Origin: a virus
IMG/VR virus record: IMGVR_UViG_3300032116_018335
Location: 1-40,813 of that record
Length of the DNA: 40,813 nt
Strand: one strand, 5' to 3'
Part shown: in pieces, positions 13,801 to 20,301 of the stretch
How the letters are laid out: the number at the start of each line of letters is the position of its first letter
Position numbering within the stretch: position 1 is the stretch's first letter
The notes under the pieces: model-generated
Database searches by the model: none
What the model saw: the letters and a program-made list of their open reading frames with translations, nothing else
What the model was told of the DNA's origin: nothing
Position numbers and translations under genes: made by a program

Positions 13801-14230
13801 AACCAAAAGTGACAACACGGTTTGGAATGATATTCAGAAATTAGCCGGTGGACCCAAAGGTGTAAATGATTGGGCTGAAAGTATGGGATACAGAATGAAA
13901 CCAGCTCGAAACGCAGGTAACCAATCAAATGCGATTGATATGTGTAAGTTTTGGAGCGATGCATATAACAATAAATTTAAAGGGGCCGATAGTATATTGA
14001 GAATCAGTAGTTCTTGTAAAACTAGCGGAAGTAGAAGTTTAAAATTGATGCCATCTAATGTATATATTGGTGGAAAAACAGGAACATATAACGAATACAA
14101 CCACGATTCTTGTTGGATACAGGATGGTGGTAAATTTTTTTCTATAACGGTACTCACAGAATTGGGTAGTAGTGGTAGTGAAGCCATAGCACAAATGTTC
14201 AGAGGATTGTATGATGAATATTGTGCGTAA
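10805..14230 (+). CDS. giant multi-domain peptidoglycan-targeting enzyme
   Basis: An 1141-residue protein (ATG 10805 preferred over the GTG at 10802; numbering below counts from the GTG). Domains in order: (1) residues about 30-135, nucleotidyltransferase-like, with TGS (63-65) and SDFD (Asp76, Asp78); (2) coiled, charged linker; (3) about 310-350, peptidoglycan-binding repeat; (4) about 379-495, M23 LytM endopeptidase, HxxxD (402, 406) and HLH (478-480); (5) about 556-690, phage tail-lysozyme type muramidase, with Glu595 in NLFIESGF and SYGLAQW; (6) about 730-875, VanY/M15 peptidase, HxxGxAxD (828-835) and EPWH (867-870); (7) about 905-1142, serine D,D-peptidase/beta-lactamase fold with SVPK (970-973), SDN (1003-1005) and KTG (1092-1094). 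It would cut glycan, cross-bridge and stem peptide bonds. No signal peptide, so virion-borne action is likely. Confidence 0.9.
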   Translation: MENNGILKSFDLQDDLNPKIWKKNSKGSYILSPKVREKLLEIAYEFIESLKVDVIVSDVHLTGSLVNFNWSQYSDFDLHIIADFTQFPKKSLHLYEELFKLKKTIFNSEQNIKIYGYDVEVFVQDENEKGHSAGIFSLISNDWLEKPKKEKFEVNKTILKKKIDQWIEKIDKILESAQEEKDLEKSKKLVSNLKEKLKDYRKIGLEKGGEMSYENLVFKYLRRSGHIEKLFDFKKDRLDKELSLREQGETNGLLGKLRKILKIDKDEEQKIDDPKKADVVDADVKELYDNLESINKDVTQQSRGEYSFQKNVESIQIGLELLGYDLPRFGVDGLYGPETASAIEKFKSDNLSGVESDSEETESEEESSTLKPPVSTRVITSPYGPRGGRMHQGIDIGVPSGTEIAAPVSGEVMHARFGSKNCGGIIWLKHAGGYETKYCHCKKINVSPGQKVKKGEIIGLTGGAKGDKGAGNSSGPHLHFEVIKDGKHLDPEKVLDKTKVGGYKGSGVVNSIATLETIKTLISKLKSKGIKSEDLKPFVDVSRVKPIKISEGQLSSSKDIIEFLKNKGLSDEQASGIAGNLFIESGFKTDALGDNGTSYGLAQWHEERWDRLKEFIRQKDYDINSIEGQMEYLWWELTGPYSSVLDELKKSYTPADSATIFASKYEKPASRNYSNRVQAAENLYEKYTGKKIINKDKEEVAKEFTSRNDLPTKIQSAIKSLENKIGRKITDDDIRKEFEQEGNWREDAGGVNPEAKSAINRLLSDLRKKFPGQIPQGIISDYRSYNDQVENFKNKINSGRNFEDVQRATTIPGFTQHHTGKAFDIVSLEPSWWNSRPEIKKWVAENCKNYGFDVTYKVQGPVRMAEPWHLYYGGNFSQAERKIENSSNDKKMNENSNFFVNDDGKNLKKLGEDVGISLKRNTGSGGEYNPSKYKSYKKNSSVFWAVYDMNSNQLLGSSSNASTNIYGASVPKVCVAAAAFANNDGVLKNSDYEKVIKLLTKSDNTVWNDIQKLAGGPKGVNDWAESMGYRMKPARNAGNQSNAIDMCKFWSDAYNNKFKGADSILRISSSCKTSGSRSLKLMPSNVYIGGKTGTYNEYNHDSCWIQDGGKFFSITVLTELGSSGSEAIAQMFRGLYDEYCA

Positions 14231-14282
14231 ACATCATAATAATATTTACTTAATAAAAAAAAGAATAAATGAAATAAACGAT

Positions 14283-14292
14283 ATATTTATAA
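14283..14292 (+). promoter_or_regulatory. ATATTTATAA motif, putative phage late promoter
   Basis: Faces the small gene at 14308, with 15 bases between. A weaker AATATTTAC lies at 14241. Confidence 0.5.
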
Positions 14293-14307
14293 AGAAAACT
14301 TCAAACT

Positions 14308-14502
14308 ATGCCAGGATTCTATACTTCAGCTTGTACAGTTTACACCGCAGGAACATACACTTACCTGACGGGAACTTTTTCGGGTGGTGCCAATACGGCA
14401 ACCGTTGTGACACCATATCCGAAATATACGGATGTTAATGGTTGCGTGGTCCTACAAAGGACTTGTGTCGCCCTTGGCGGTTTTGATGGAACTAACTCTT
14501 AA
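14308..14502 (+). CDS. small Thr/Gly-rich protein of unknown function
   Basis: A 64-residue frame starting MPGFYTSACTVYTAGTYT. It is rich in Thr, Gly, Tyr and Val with alternating small and beta-branched residues, suggesting beta structure, and holds three cysteines (SAC, NGC, RTC). No signal peptide or family is recognised. It is preceded by a late-promoter motif and placed directly ahead of the head gene cluster, 20 bases before the next start. The composition would suit a small virion surface or decoration protein, but there is no direct evidence. An overlapping frame from 14211 in another phase is rejected in favour of this one because of spacing and composition. Confidence 0.6.
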   Translation: MPGFYTSACTVYTAGTYTYLTGTFSGGANTATVVTPYPKYTDVNGCVVLQRTCVALGGFDGTNS

Positions 14503-14522
14503 ACAAAAAAAACAGATATAAA

Positions 14523-15881
14523 ATGGGAAAACTTAAACCGATAGGAAGTGAAAAATTACAAGGTATCGAAAAAATCCAAAGAATTATGGAAATTGCTCGA
14601 TATAAAGAAAATATACCCAATCCAATAAATGAGGTAAATTCTAACCACTACAACATAAAGTTAGCAGATGGTAATACTTACCACATCGAAAGAGAAAAAA
14701 ATGGATATGTTATAAAAAAATCAATTCATGAAGGGTTGGCAGAATATTTAGACCCTATGAAACATAGGAAATATTATCAATCTTACTCTCAGGCTTTCAA
14801 AAGATTAAATTTGGTTGCAAAGGAAATTAATGAAATATTTGGAAATGACACTCATATTTCATTATTTAATGAAGATAAAAAATTTGTTTTGAAAACACCA
14901 AAACCAGAACCATCATTAGAAACCCCTTCAGCACCACCTTCAGCACCACCTTCAGCACCACCTGATAGTGAAATGCCTGAAGATGATATACCGCCTCCAC
15001 CTGATGGTGAAATGCCTGAAGATGATATACCGCCTCCACCTGATGGTGAAATGGGTGATGAGGAAATGGGTGATGAGGAAATGCCAGAACCTGAAGACGA
15101 AGATGAAGGAGCAGTTTCATTCAAAACAATACAAAAACTTACAGGTAAGTTATCTCAAAAATTAAGAAAATTAAATCAAGGTGAGGAACCTATTTCTGCT
15201 GATGATACCAAATATGTTCTGAATTCAATACTATCGGCTTTGGATTTATCTGTTCTTACAGATGAAGATATGGAAGATATTATCAGTAGATTAGAGGATT
15301 CTGAATTTGAATCTGATGAAGAACCTTCAGATGAAATGCCTGATGATGAAGACGCTCCACCACCACCAACTGACGATGAGGAATTACCAGAATCATATGA
15401 CTATGAATTAGGTGAAGAAGAAACTAATGAATACATCGAAGGTATGATTGGCGGAGAATATGATTTAGGTTTTAGCGACACACCAAAGAAAAAAAGTAAT
15501 TTCAGTAATAGATTGAAGTCATATATGGGAGAGATGATGGAGGATGATGAAGTTGACAATGTATCTAACATATTTGATGGAGTTTTCTCAGAATCAAAAG
15601 TTGATAGTATTATAAAATCATATTTTGTAGAAACTGAAAACGAAAAACAATTTATTCAAGAAAAAAAGAAGGAAAAGTTTTTGATTGAAAAAGCAAAAAA
15701 AACGAAAACTATGAATGAGGTAAGAAATTTATCGGAATCATACAGACAAGAACAAATTTCTTCAAAATTCTTGGACAGATATACCAAAGCTCAATTTGTC
15801 GGAAAAACAAACAAGAAAAATTTGGTTTTCGAAGTTAACGGTAAACAATACAAAATCACCCCTGACGGAGCAATTCTATGA
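14523..15881 (+). CDS. acidic proline-rich virion-associated protein
   Basis: A 452-residue protein at the head of the packaging and head cluster. Residues about 1-130 form a folded N-terminal region (NHYNIKLADGNTYHIEREKNGYVIKKS reads as a beta hairpin). Then follows a low-complexity section of APPS units and two copies of a 13-residue D-G/S-E-M-P-E-D-D-I-P-P-P-P unit, followed by GDEEM repeats and a further acidic stretch. The C terminus is charged and helical (SESKVDSIIKSYFVETENEKQFIQEKKK) and ends with a small strand-rich motif (LVFEVNGKQYKITPDGAIL). It overlaps the next gene by 4 bases (ATGA). No T4 counterpart is recognised; location suggests a neck, core or scaffold-associated role. Confidence 0.75.
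   Translation: MGKLKPIGSEKLQGIEKIQRIMEIARYKENIPNPINEVNSNHYNIKLADGNTYHIEREKNGYVIKKSIHEGLAEYLDPMKHRKYYQSYSQAFKRLNLVAKEINEIFGNDTHISLFNEDKKFVLKTPKPEPSLETPSAPPSAPPSAPPDSEMPEDDIPPPPDGEMPEDDIPPPPDGEMGDEEMGDEEMPEPEDEDEGAVSFKTIQKLTGKLSQKLRKLNQGEEPISADDTKYVLNSILSALDLSVLTDEDMEDIISRLEDSEFESDEEPSDEMPDDEDAPPPPTDDEELPESYDYELGEEETNEYIEGMIGGEYDLGFSDTPKKKSNFSNRLKSYMGEMMEDDEVDNVSNIFDGVFSESKVDSIIKSYFVETENEKQFIQEKKKEKFLIEKAKKTKTMNEVRNLSESYRQEQISSKFLDRYTKAQFVGKTNKKNLVFEVNGKQYKITPDGAIL
14964..15082 (+). repeat. in-frame tandem repeats (39-base and 15-base units)
   Basis: A 39-base unit occurs at 14964-15002 and 15003-15041 with one base difference (GATAGTG/GATGGTG), then a partial copy turns into 15-base GATGAGGAAATGGGT-type units. 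Just upstream are three 12-base GCACCACCTTCA copies. All are in frame and encode the Pro/acidic region. Confidence 0.85.
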
Positions 15882-16291
15882 GTTATCTAATTTATGTTAA
15901 TGGACTTGGACCAAACTATAAAGGTGATAACATTTATGAATTTATCTTTTCAGATGTTAAGGAAGAAGTTTGGGGTGAAAGTTGGGATTCAAAACCATCC
16001 AATGGAAATCCTCTACCCCCAAATATAGAGTTTATACGAAAAGTCGGGGTCTTGAAAAATGCGGAGATAAAACTCTCATTAATTCAAGATTCCGATTTTT
16101 TCTCTATGATTGACGCCTTAGATGATGTAATAGCATTAGCGTGGGAAAGTGACGATTCTGATATAAATTTTGACATAGAAAAAAGATTAGTTTTCAGATA
16201 CGGTGAAGACGAAAAGAAAATAAAAGATAAACTATATGAAAGAGATATAGTATTAGAATTTGATAAACAAGTTGTTTATGAAAAAGAATAA
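15878..16291 (+). CDS. uncharacterised protein of the packaging operon
   Basis: A 137-residue acidic protein with no recognised family. It begins MSYLIYVNGLGPNYKGDNIYEFIFSD and contains a middle segment (EFIRKVGVLKNAEIKLSLIQDS) and an acidic stretch (ESDDSDINFDIE), then a lysine-rich end. The start ATG overlaps the previous stop as ATGA, and its end overlaps the next gene by 14 bases, so it is translated as part of a compact operon with the terminase and portal genes. Similar small proteins in this position in T4-like phages are neck or head-completion proteins, but no motif proves that here. There is no signal peptide or membrane segment. Confidence 0.75.
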   Translation: MSYLIYVNGLGPNYKGDNIYEFIFSDVKEEVWGESWDSKPSNGNPLPPNIEFIRKVGVLKNAEIKLSLIQDSDFFSMIDALDDVIALAWESDDSDINFDIEKRLVFRYGEDEKKIKDKLYERDIVLEFDKQVVYEKE

Positions 16292-17111
16292 ACTGGCATT
16301 TAAATTAATTGACATGGGACTCAAAGCAGAAACATTAGCCAACTTAACTGAATCTCAATTAAGATTATTATATAATAAATTAAACGAACAACCAAGCCCT
16401 GCGGTTACAAAACAACAAAAAACTGTAACTTCGTATACTATACCGACAAACGCAGAAACAGAAATACCAACGGGAGGTAAAAATGTTGTTGTATCAACAA
16501 AAGGTGGAAAAACTTCTGTGACACCTATGGAATCTGAAATGAAAGAGGGTAAGAAAAAAACTCCAAAGAAAAAATATAATCCTTGGGCGATATGCACCGC
16601 ACAGGTTGGTCGTAAGGATAAGAAAAAATATGAAAGATGTGTGATGGATGTTAAAAAATCAATCAAGGAAGGAAAAGACCCTGTGAATTTGTTTTTGGAG
16701 AAAAAAATTGTATCTTTGTTGGAAAGACATTTACAACCAAAAATATCCAAAAAAGAATTTTTAGAAATGATTTCAGAATCGGAAACAAAAGAAAAACAAA
16801 AAACAAGAGAAAAGGATGCACCTTCTAAACCAAATAGAACTAAACCTGATAAGGATAATCCATATAGACCTAAACATATACCAGCGCCGCAAGCAAAAAA
16901 ATTAAGGGAATTTGTTGGTACTGAAACGGCTCCCTCAAAACCAATAACTAAACCAACAACTAAACCTGGTAAGCCGGATAAAGATAGTCCATATAGACCT
17001 AAACATAGACCCGCACCACAGGCTGGAAATAAGAACCTTTTTCCGTGGGAAGAGATTTCACAAATTGCTAAATCAAGCGGGTTAGGTTTTATTACTAATT
17101 ACATCAACTAA
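16278..17111 (+). CDS. basic Lys/Pro-rich protein with a Cys motif
   Basis: A 277-residue protein; ATG 16278 is preferred to 16260 because it gives a compact overlap with the preceding stop. The N terminus (MKKNKLAFKLIDMGLKAETL, then NLTESQLRLLYNKLNEQ) resembles a helical targeting leader. A basic central module, KKKYNPWAICTAQVGRKDKK followed by YERCVMDVKKSIKEG, carries two cysteines and recalls other Cys-basic modules near 29 and 30 kb. The C-terminal half has two copies of a proline-rich unit (DKDNPYRPKHIPAPQA and DKDSPYRPKHRPAPQA) separated by TKPTTKPGKP. High positive charge suggests DNA or scaffold contact. No family name is assigned. It lies just ahead of the 444-residue protein and terminase. 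Confidence 0.75.
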   Translation: MKKNKLAFKLIDMGLKAETLANLTESQLRLLYNKLNEQPSPAVTKQQKTVTSYTIPTNAETEIPTGGKNVVVSTKGGKTSVTPMESEMKEGKKKTPKKKYNPWAICTAQVGRKDKKKYERCVMDVKKSIKEGKDPVNLFLEKKIVSLLERHLQPKISKKEFLEMISESETKEKQKTREKDAPSKPNRTKPDKDNPYRPKHIPAPQAKKLREFVGTETAPSKPITKPTTKPGKPDKDSPYRPKHRPAPQAGNKNLFPWEEISQIAKSSGLGFITNYIN

Positions 17112-17126
17112 AGAATTTTATTAAAA

Positions 17127-18461
17127 ATGGCAAATAGATATAGAACAGTAAATGAGGTAGAATATGATGGGCGTCCAAGGATGGAACCACAAAAACAAAG
17201 AGATATTGAGAGTCGTAGAACTCAATATCACAAAATGAGCCCATTCAAAGATACGGATGAAAATGTACTCGATAAATTGGCGACCCAAGGATTCAAACTT
17301 TCTGTTGATAAAGTTAGAAAAGCTTTAGGTTCTACAGAGAAAATTGAGGGTACGAATCTTGAAGTTTTACGTAATCTTAGTACCTATGTTGGGGATATGA
17401 TTTATACCATCAAAGAAAAAGAGGCTGGTATAACCAATAGTTTGGAGAATTTGGCTGTCAAAATTGTTAAAAGAATGTTCAATCTCTCTGATGATAAATT
17501 TTTGTTTGATGCAAAATTAACTGGAGGCCCACTACCTCCAGCTGCTGGCATGAGATTGACAAACAAAGAACCCTCAGTTGAGGAAGTACAGAAGGCCTTT
17601 TCAAAATCTGATAGTCCTGAAGCAGATATGGATGATTTCATACAGGCTATGGAAACATTTGACTTAGAAACCGCAAAAAGAACGTTTATCAATACTTTAG
17701 TACAAGGATTTTCTTTACAAGATGCATCATACTATAAGTATGGGTCTATTGAAACGGGTGTTGACCCTGAAACGAATGAAAAAATATTTACCAACATTTC
17801 AGAAATTTTAAATAAGTATGATGGTGAATTAGTAGAATTATATAGCATTTCTCAGGCCATATTAGAACACTTGTATTGGATTTACCCTGAAGAATATACC
17901 AAGAATTTAATAAAACAGGGCGCGGGTCAAGTAGGTCAAGTAGAAATAGACGATGAAACAGACCCAGTGACTATCAAAGCTAGAGGTTTGACGTTTCCTA
18001 TACTTCTTCACGAATTAATCAAAGGTGTTATGAAAGTACCTGCTACATTTGCACTTCCGGATGACCCAACTCAGGCTAATTTGGTAATGCAATCTACAGA
18101 TACTGTTCCCAATGAAGCTTGGGCACTTATGTTCGGACCAATAATGACTAACAGAATAACTAAATTATTACCTACTAGAATGTTTGAGGACGAAAGTATT
18201 AGAGGTGAAATTTTGTTCAATTTGATACATACAATTGCAAATTCTAATCACAAAAGATTCTTCAAGTTGTTGAAATTGGTGTGGGATGAAAATCAGGACG
18301 AAATCATTAGAACTGGAAATCTAAAAAAGGCTGAAGAAGCTTTGAATTTCTATGTTACCGAAATTGAAAATAAAATGAAAGAGAGATACCTCAAAGATAA
18401 ATTCGGTGAGGAAGATGACGAAGATTTCGATGACACCGATGATGATGAAACTATGGTTTAA
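17127..18461 (+). CDS. uncharacterised head or neck region protein upstream of terminase
   Basis: A 444-residue protein with no signal peptide, 15 bases after the Lys-rich protein and only 3 bases before the terminase gene. The N terminus is charged (MANRYRTVNEVEYDGRPRM), the middle mixed helical (SLQDASYYKYGSIETGVDPE, SISQAILEHLYWIYPEEYTK), and the end strongly acidic (GEEDDEDFDDTDDDETMV). The acidic tail and the place directly before the large terminase would fit a structural or packaging protein, possibly in the position of T4 gp13-gp16, but no specific similarity to the small terminase gp16 can be seen. Function left open. Confidence 0.8.
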   Translation: MANRYRTVNEVEYDGRPRMEPQKQRDIESRRTQYHKMSPFKDTDENVLDKLATQGFKLSVDKVRKALGSTEKIEGTNLEVLRNLSTYVGDMIYTIKEKEAGITNSLENLAVKIVKRMFNLSDDKFLFDAKLTGGPLPPAAGMRLTNKEPSVEEVQKAFSKSDSPEADMDDFIQAMETFDLETAKRTFINTLVQGFSLQDASYYKYGSIETGVDPETNEKIFTNISEILNKYDGELVELYSISQAILEHLYWIYPEEYTKNLIKQGAGQVGQVEIDDETDPVTIKARGLTFPILLHELIKGVMKVPATFALPDDPTQANLVMQSTDTVPNEAWALMFGPIMTNRITKLLPTRMFEDESIRGEILFNLIHTIANSNHKRFFKLLKLVWDENQDEIIRTGNLKKAEEALNFYVTEIENKMKERYLKDKFGEEDDEDFDDTDDDETMV

Positions 18462-18464
18462 TCT

Positions 18465-20240
18465 ATGGCATACACAAAAGAACAAGTATTAATAGAATAT
18501 GTGAAGTGCGTAAAGGATACCCCTTACGCACTTCGTACTTATTTACAGACCTATGATAATACTGTGTCAAAATATGTTCCTTTAGAATTATTTCCTGACC
18601 AAGTTTCTCTGTTAGATGACTACGAAAACTACAACGAAAATATTGCATTAAAATATCGTCAGGCAGGAGTTTCTACCGTAACCGCCGCTTGGGCATCCAA
18701 AAGATTGGTATTTGCCAAAAAAACAAAACCAGAAAAAATATTGATTATTGCCAACAAACTTGATACCGCTCAAGAAATGGCAAACAAAGTTCGTGCATTT
18801 GTAGAACAATGGCCTTCTTGGGTTGATGTTGGATTTACGAAAGAAAAAAATTCACAAAGACACTATAAATTAACAAATGGTTGTGAGGTAAAAGCGGTTG
18901 CAACATCAAAGGATGCCTTACGTGGTTATACACCAACTATATTGATATTCGATGAGGCGGCATATATTGAAGCCGATGCTGACTTTTGGTCCGCATGTAT
19001 GGCGTCATTATCAACAGGTGGTAAAGTAATTGTTATCTCAACACCAAATGGTCACGACCCAATTTATTATGAAATTTATGACCAATCTATCAGAGCAATG
19101 AATGATTTCAAAATATCTGAAATGTATTGGTATAAAGACCCCCGTTACACTAAAGATTTATATTTGGTTCAAACGGATGATATTATCGATTATTTTTTAA
19201 ATAAAGAAAATTACAGTCAGGATTTAATAAAGGTTATCGATGATTATGATGTTACAAGTCCTGAACAATATGAAAAACTAAAACATTATATGTCCATTGG
19301 ATACAAACCATCATCATCTTGGTTTGAGTCGATGGTAAAAAAACTTAAATACGACAAACGTAAGGTTTCTCAAGAATTGGAATGTAATTTTTTGGGTTCA
19401 GGAGACAACGTTTTTGATTCAAAAGTATTACAAAAAATAAGAGAAAATTTTATCAGAGAACCCCAAAACAAAATGATGTCGAATTCTCTTTGGATTTGGA
19501 ATGAGCCTGTAATGGGTCATAAGTATGTAATGGGTGTCGATGTTTCAAGAGGAGATTCTGAGGACTTTTCAACTTTTCAGATTATAGATTTTGACACAAG
19601 AGAACAGGTCGCAGAATTTGTTGGGAAATTACCTCCCGACATTATGGCTGAGATTTGTTTCAAATGGGCAAATATGTATTCTGCATTTGTTGTAATTGAT
19701 ATTACCGGTGGTATGGGTGTATCTACATCAAGAAAAATGCAAGAACTTGGATATAAAAACTTGTATGTAGATGGTGTTGACTACCAAAACAAATGGAAAT
19801 ATGACCCTAAACAAGCCGAAAAAATTCCTGGTATAAACTTCAATTCCAAAAGAGTTCAGATAATTGCGTCCTTTGAAGAAGCAATTAGACACGAATTTAA
19901 TTTAAAAAGTTCAAGATTATTGAACGAAATGAATAGTTTTGTTTATATCAACGGAAGACCTGACCATCAAAAAGGTGGGCACGATGACTTAATTATGTCC
20001 ATTGCAATGGCCTTGTATGTTGCGGAAGCGTCCTTTAGTCAACTTACAAAAGTCACAGAACAAACAAAAGCAATGATAAATTCTTGGACGGTAGAGAACG
20101 ATGATTTACCTTCACGTTCAATGGCATTCAATCCACAAATACCAAACATGCCATCAAGATATCAAGACCCCAATTTAAATTCAGGGCCATCGAGAGAAGA
20201 CTATATGAAATATAATTGGTTATTTGGGGGGATGAGATAA
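18465..20240 (+). CDS. large terminase subunit (T4 gp17-like)
   Basis: A 591-residue packaging motor: an N-terminal ATPase that pumps DNA into the prohead and a C-terminal nuclease that cuts the concatemer. The ATPase shows a deviant Walker A, KYRQAGVST (64-71), where the usual lysine after glycine is Val69, as in other terminases with an RQxGxST loop; Walker B ILIFDEA (Asp163, Glu164); and coupling motif ISTPNG (191-196). The RNase H-like nuclease has GVDVSRGDSEDFST (Asp359), FVVIDITGGMG (Asp412) and GGHDDLIMS (Asp507/508). Length is close to T4 gp17 (610). It sits directly upstream of the portal gene, with two late-promoter motifs between. No tail sheath or tube gene intervenes, unlike T4. 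Confidence 0.95.
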   Translation: MAYTKEQVLIEYVKCVKDTPYALRTYLQTYDNTVSKYVPLELFPDQVSLLDDYENYNENIALKYRQAGVSTVTAAWASKRLVFAKKTKPEKILIIANKLDTAQEMANKVRAFVEQWPSWVDVGFTKEKNSQRHYKLTNGCEVKAVATSKDALRGYTPTILIFDEAAYIEADADFWSACMASLSTGGKVIVISTPNGHDPIYYEIYDQSIRAMNDFKISEMYWYKDPRYTKDLYLVQTDDIIDYFLNKENYSQDLIKVIDDYDVTSPEQYEKLKHYMSIGYKPSSSWFESMVKKLKYDKRKVSQELECNFLGSGDNVFDSKVLQKIRENFIREPQNKMMSNSLWIWNEPVMGHKYVMGVDVSRGDSEDFSTFQIIDFDTREQVAEFVGKLPPDIMAEICFKWANMYSAFVVIDITGGMGVSTSRKMQELGYKNLYVDGVDYQNKWKYDPKQAEKIPGINFNSKRVQIIASFEEAIRHEFNLKSSRLLNEMNSFVYINGRPDHQKGGHDDLIMSIAMALYVAEASFSQLTKVTEQTKAMINSWTVENDDLPSRSMAFNPQIPNMPSRYQDPNLNSGPSREDYMKYNWLFGGMR

Positions 20241-20247
20241 TATTTAT
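20239..20247 (+). promoter_or_regulatory. AATATTTAT motif, putative phage late promoter
   Basis: First of two motifs between terminase and portal; it begins inside the terminase stop codon. Confidence 0.45.
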
Positions 20248-20272
20248 TTAGAACTACAAAACTATTGTTTAT

Positions 20273-20282
20273 CTATTTATAG
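20273..20282 (+). promoter_or_regulatory. CTATTTATAG motif, putative phage late promoter
   Basis: Second motif in the terminase-portal gap, 19 bases before the portal ATG. Confidence 0.45.
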
Positions 20283-20301
20283 TTGTAGTTAATTTTATTC
20301 T

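Noticed and set aside
13520-14230. Beta-lactamase resistance gene
   Set aside because: The domain is fused to wall hydrolases and lacks an evident omega-loop Glu; a D,D-peptidase-like role is more likely.
14964-15082. CRISPR-like array
   Set aside because: Units are adjacent without spacers and are in-frame protein repeats.
14852-15124. Gly/Ser-rich - strand frames
   Set aside because: Shadow of the Pro/acidic repeat of the + strand gene.
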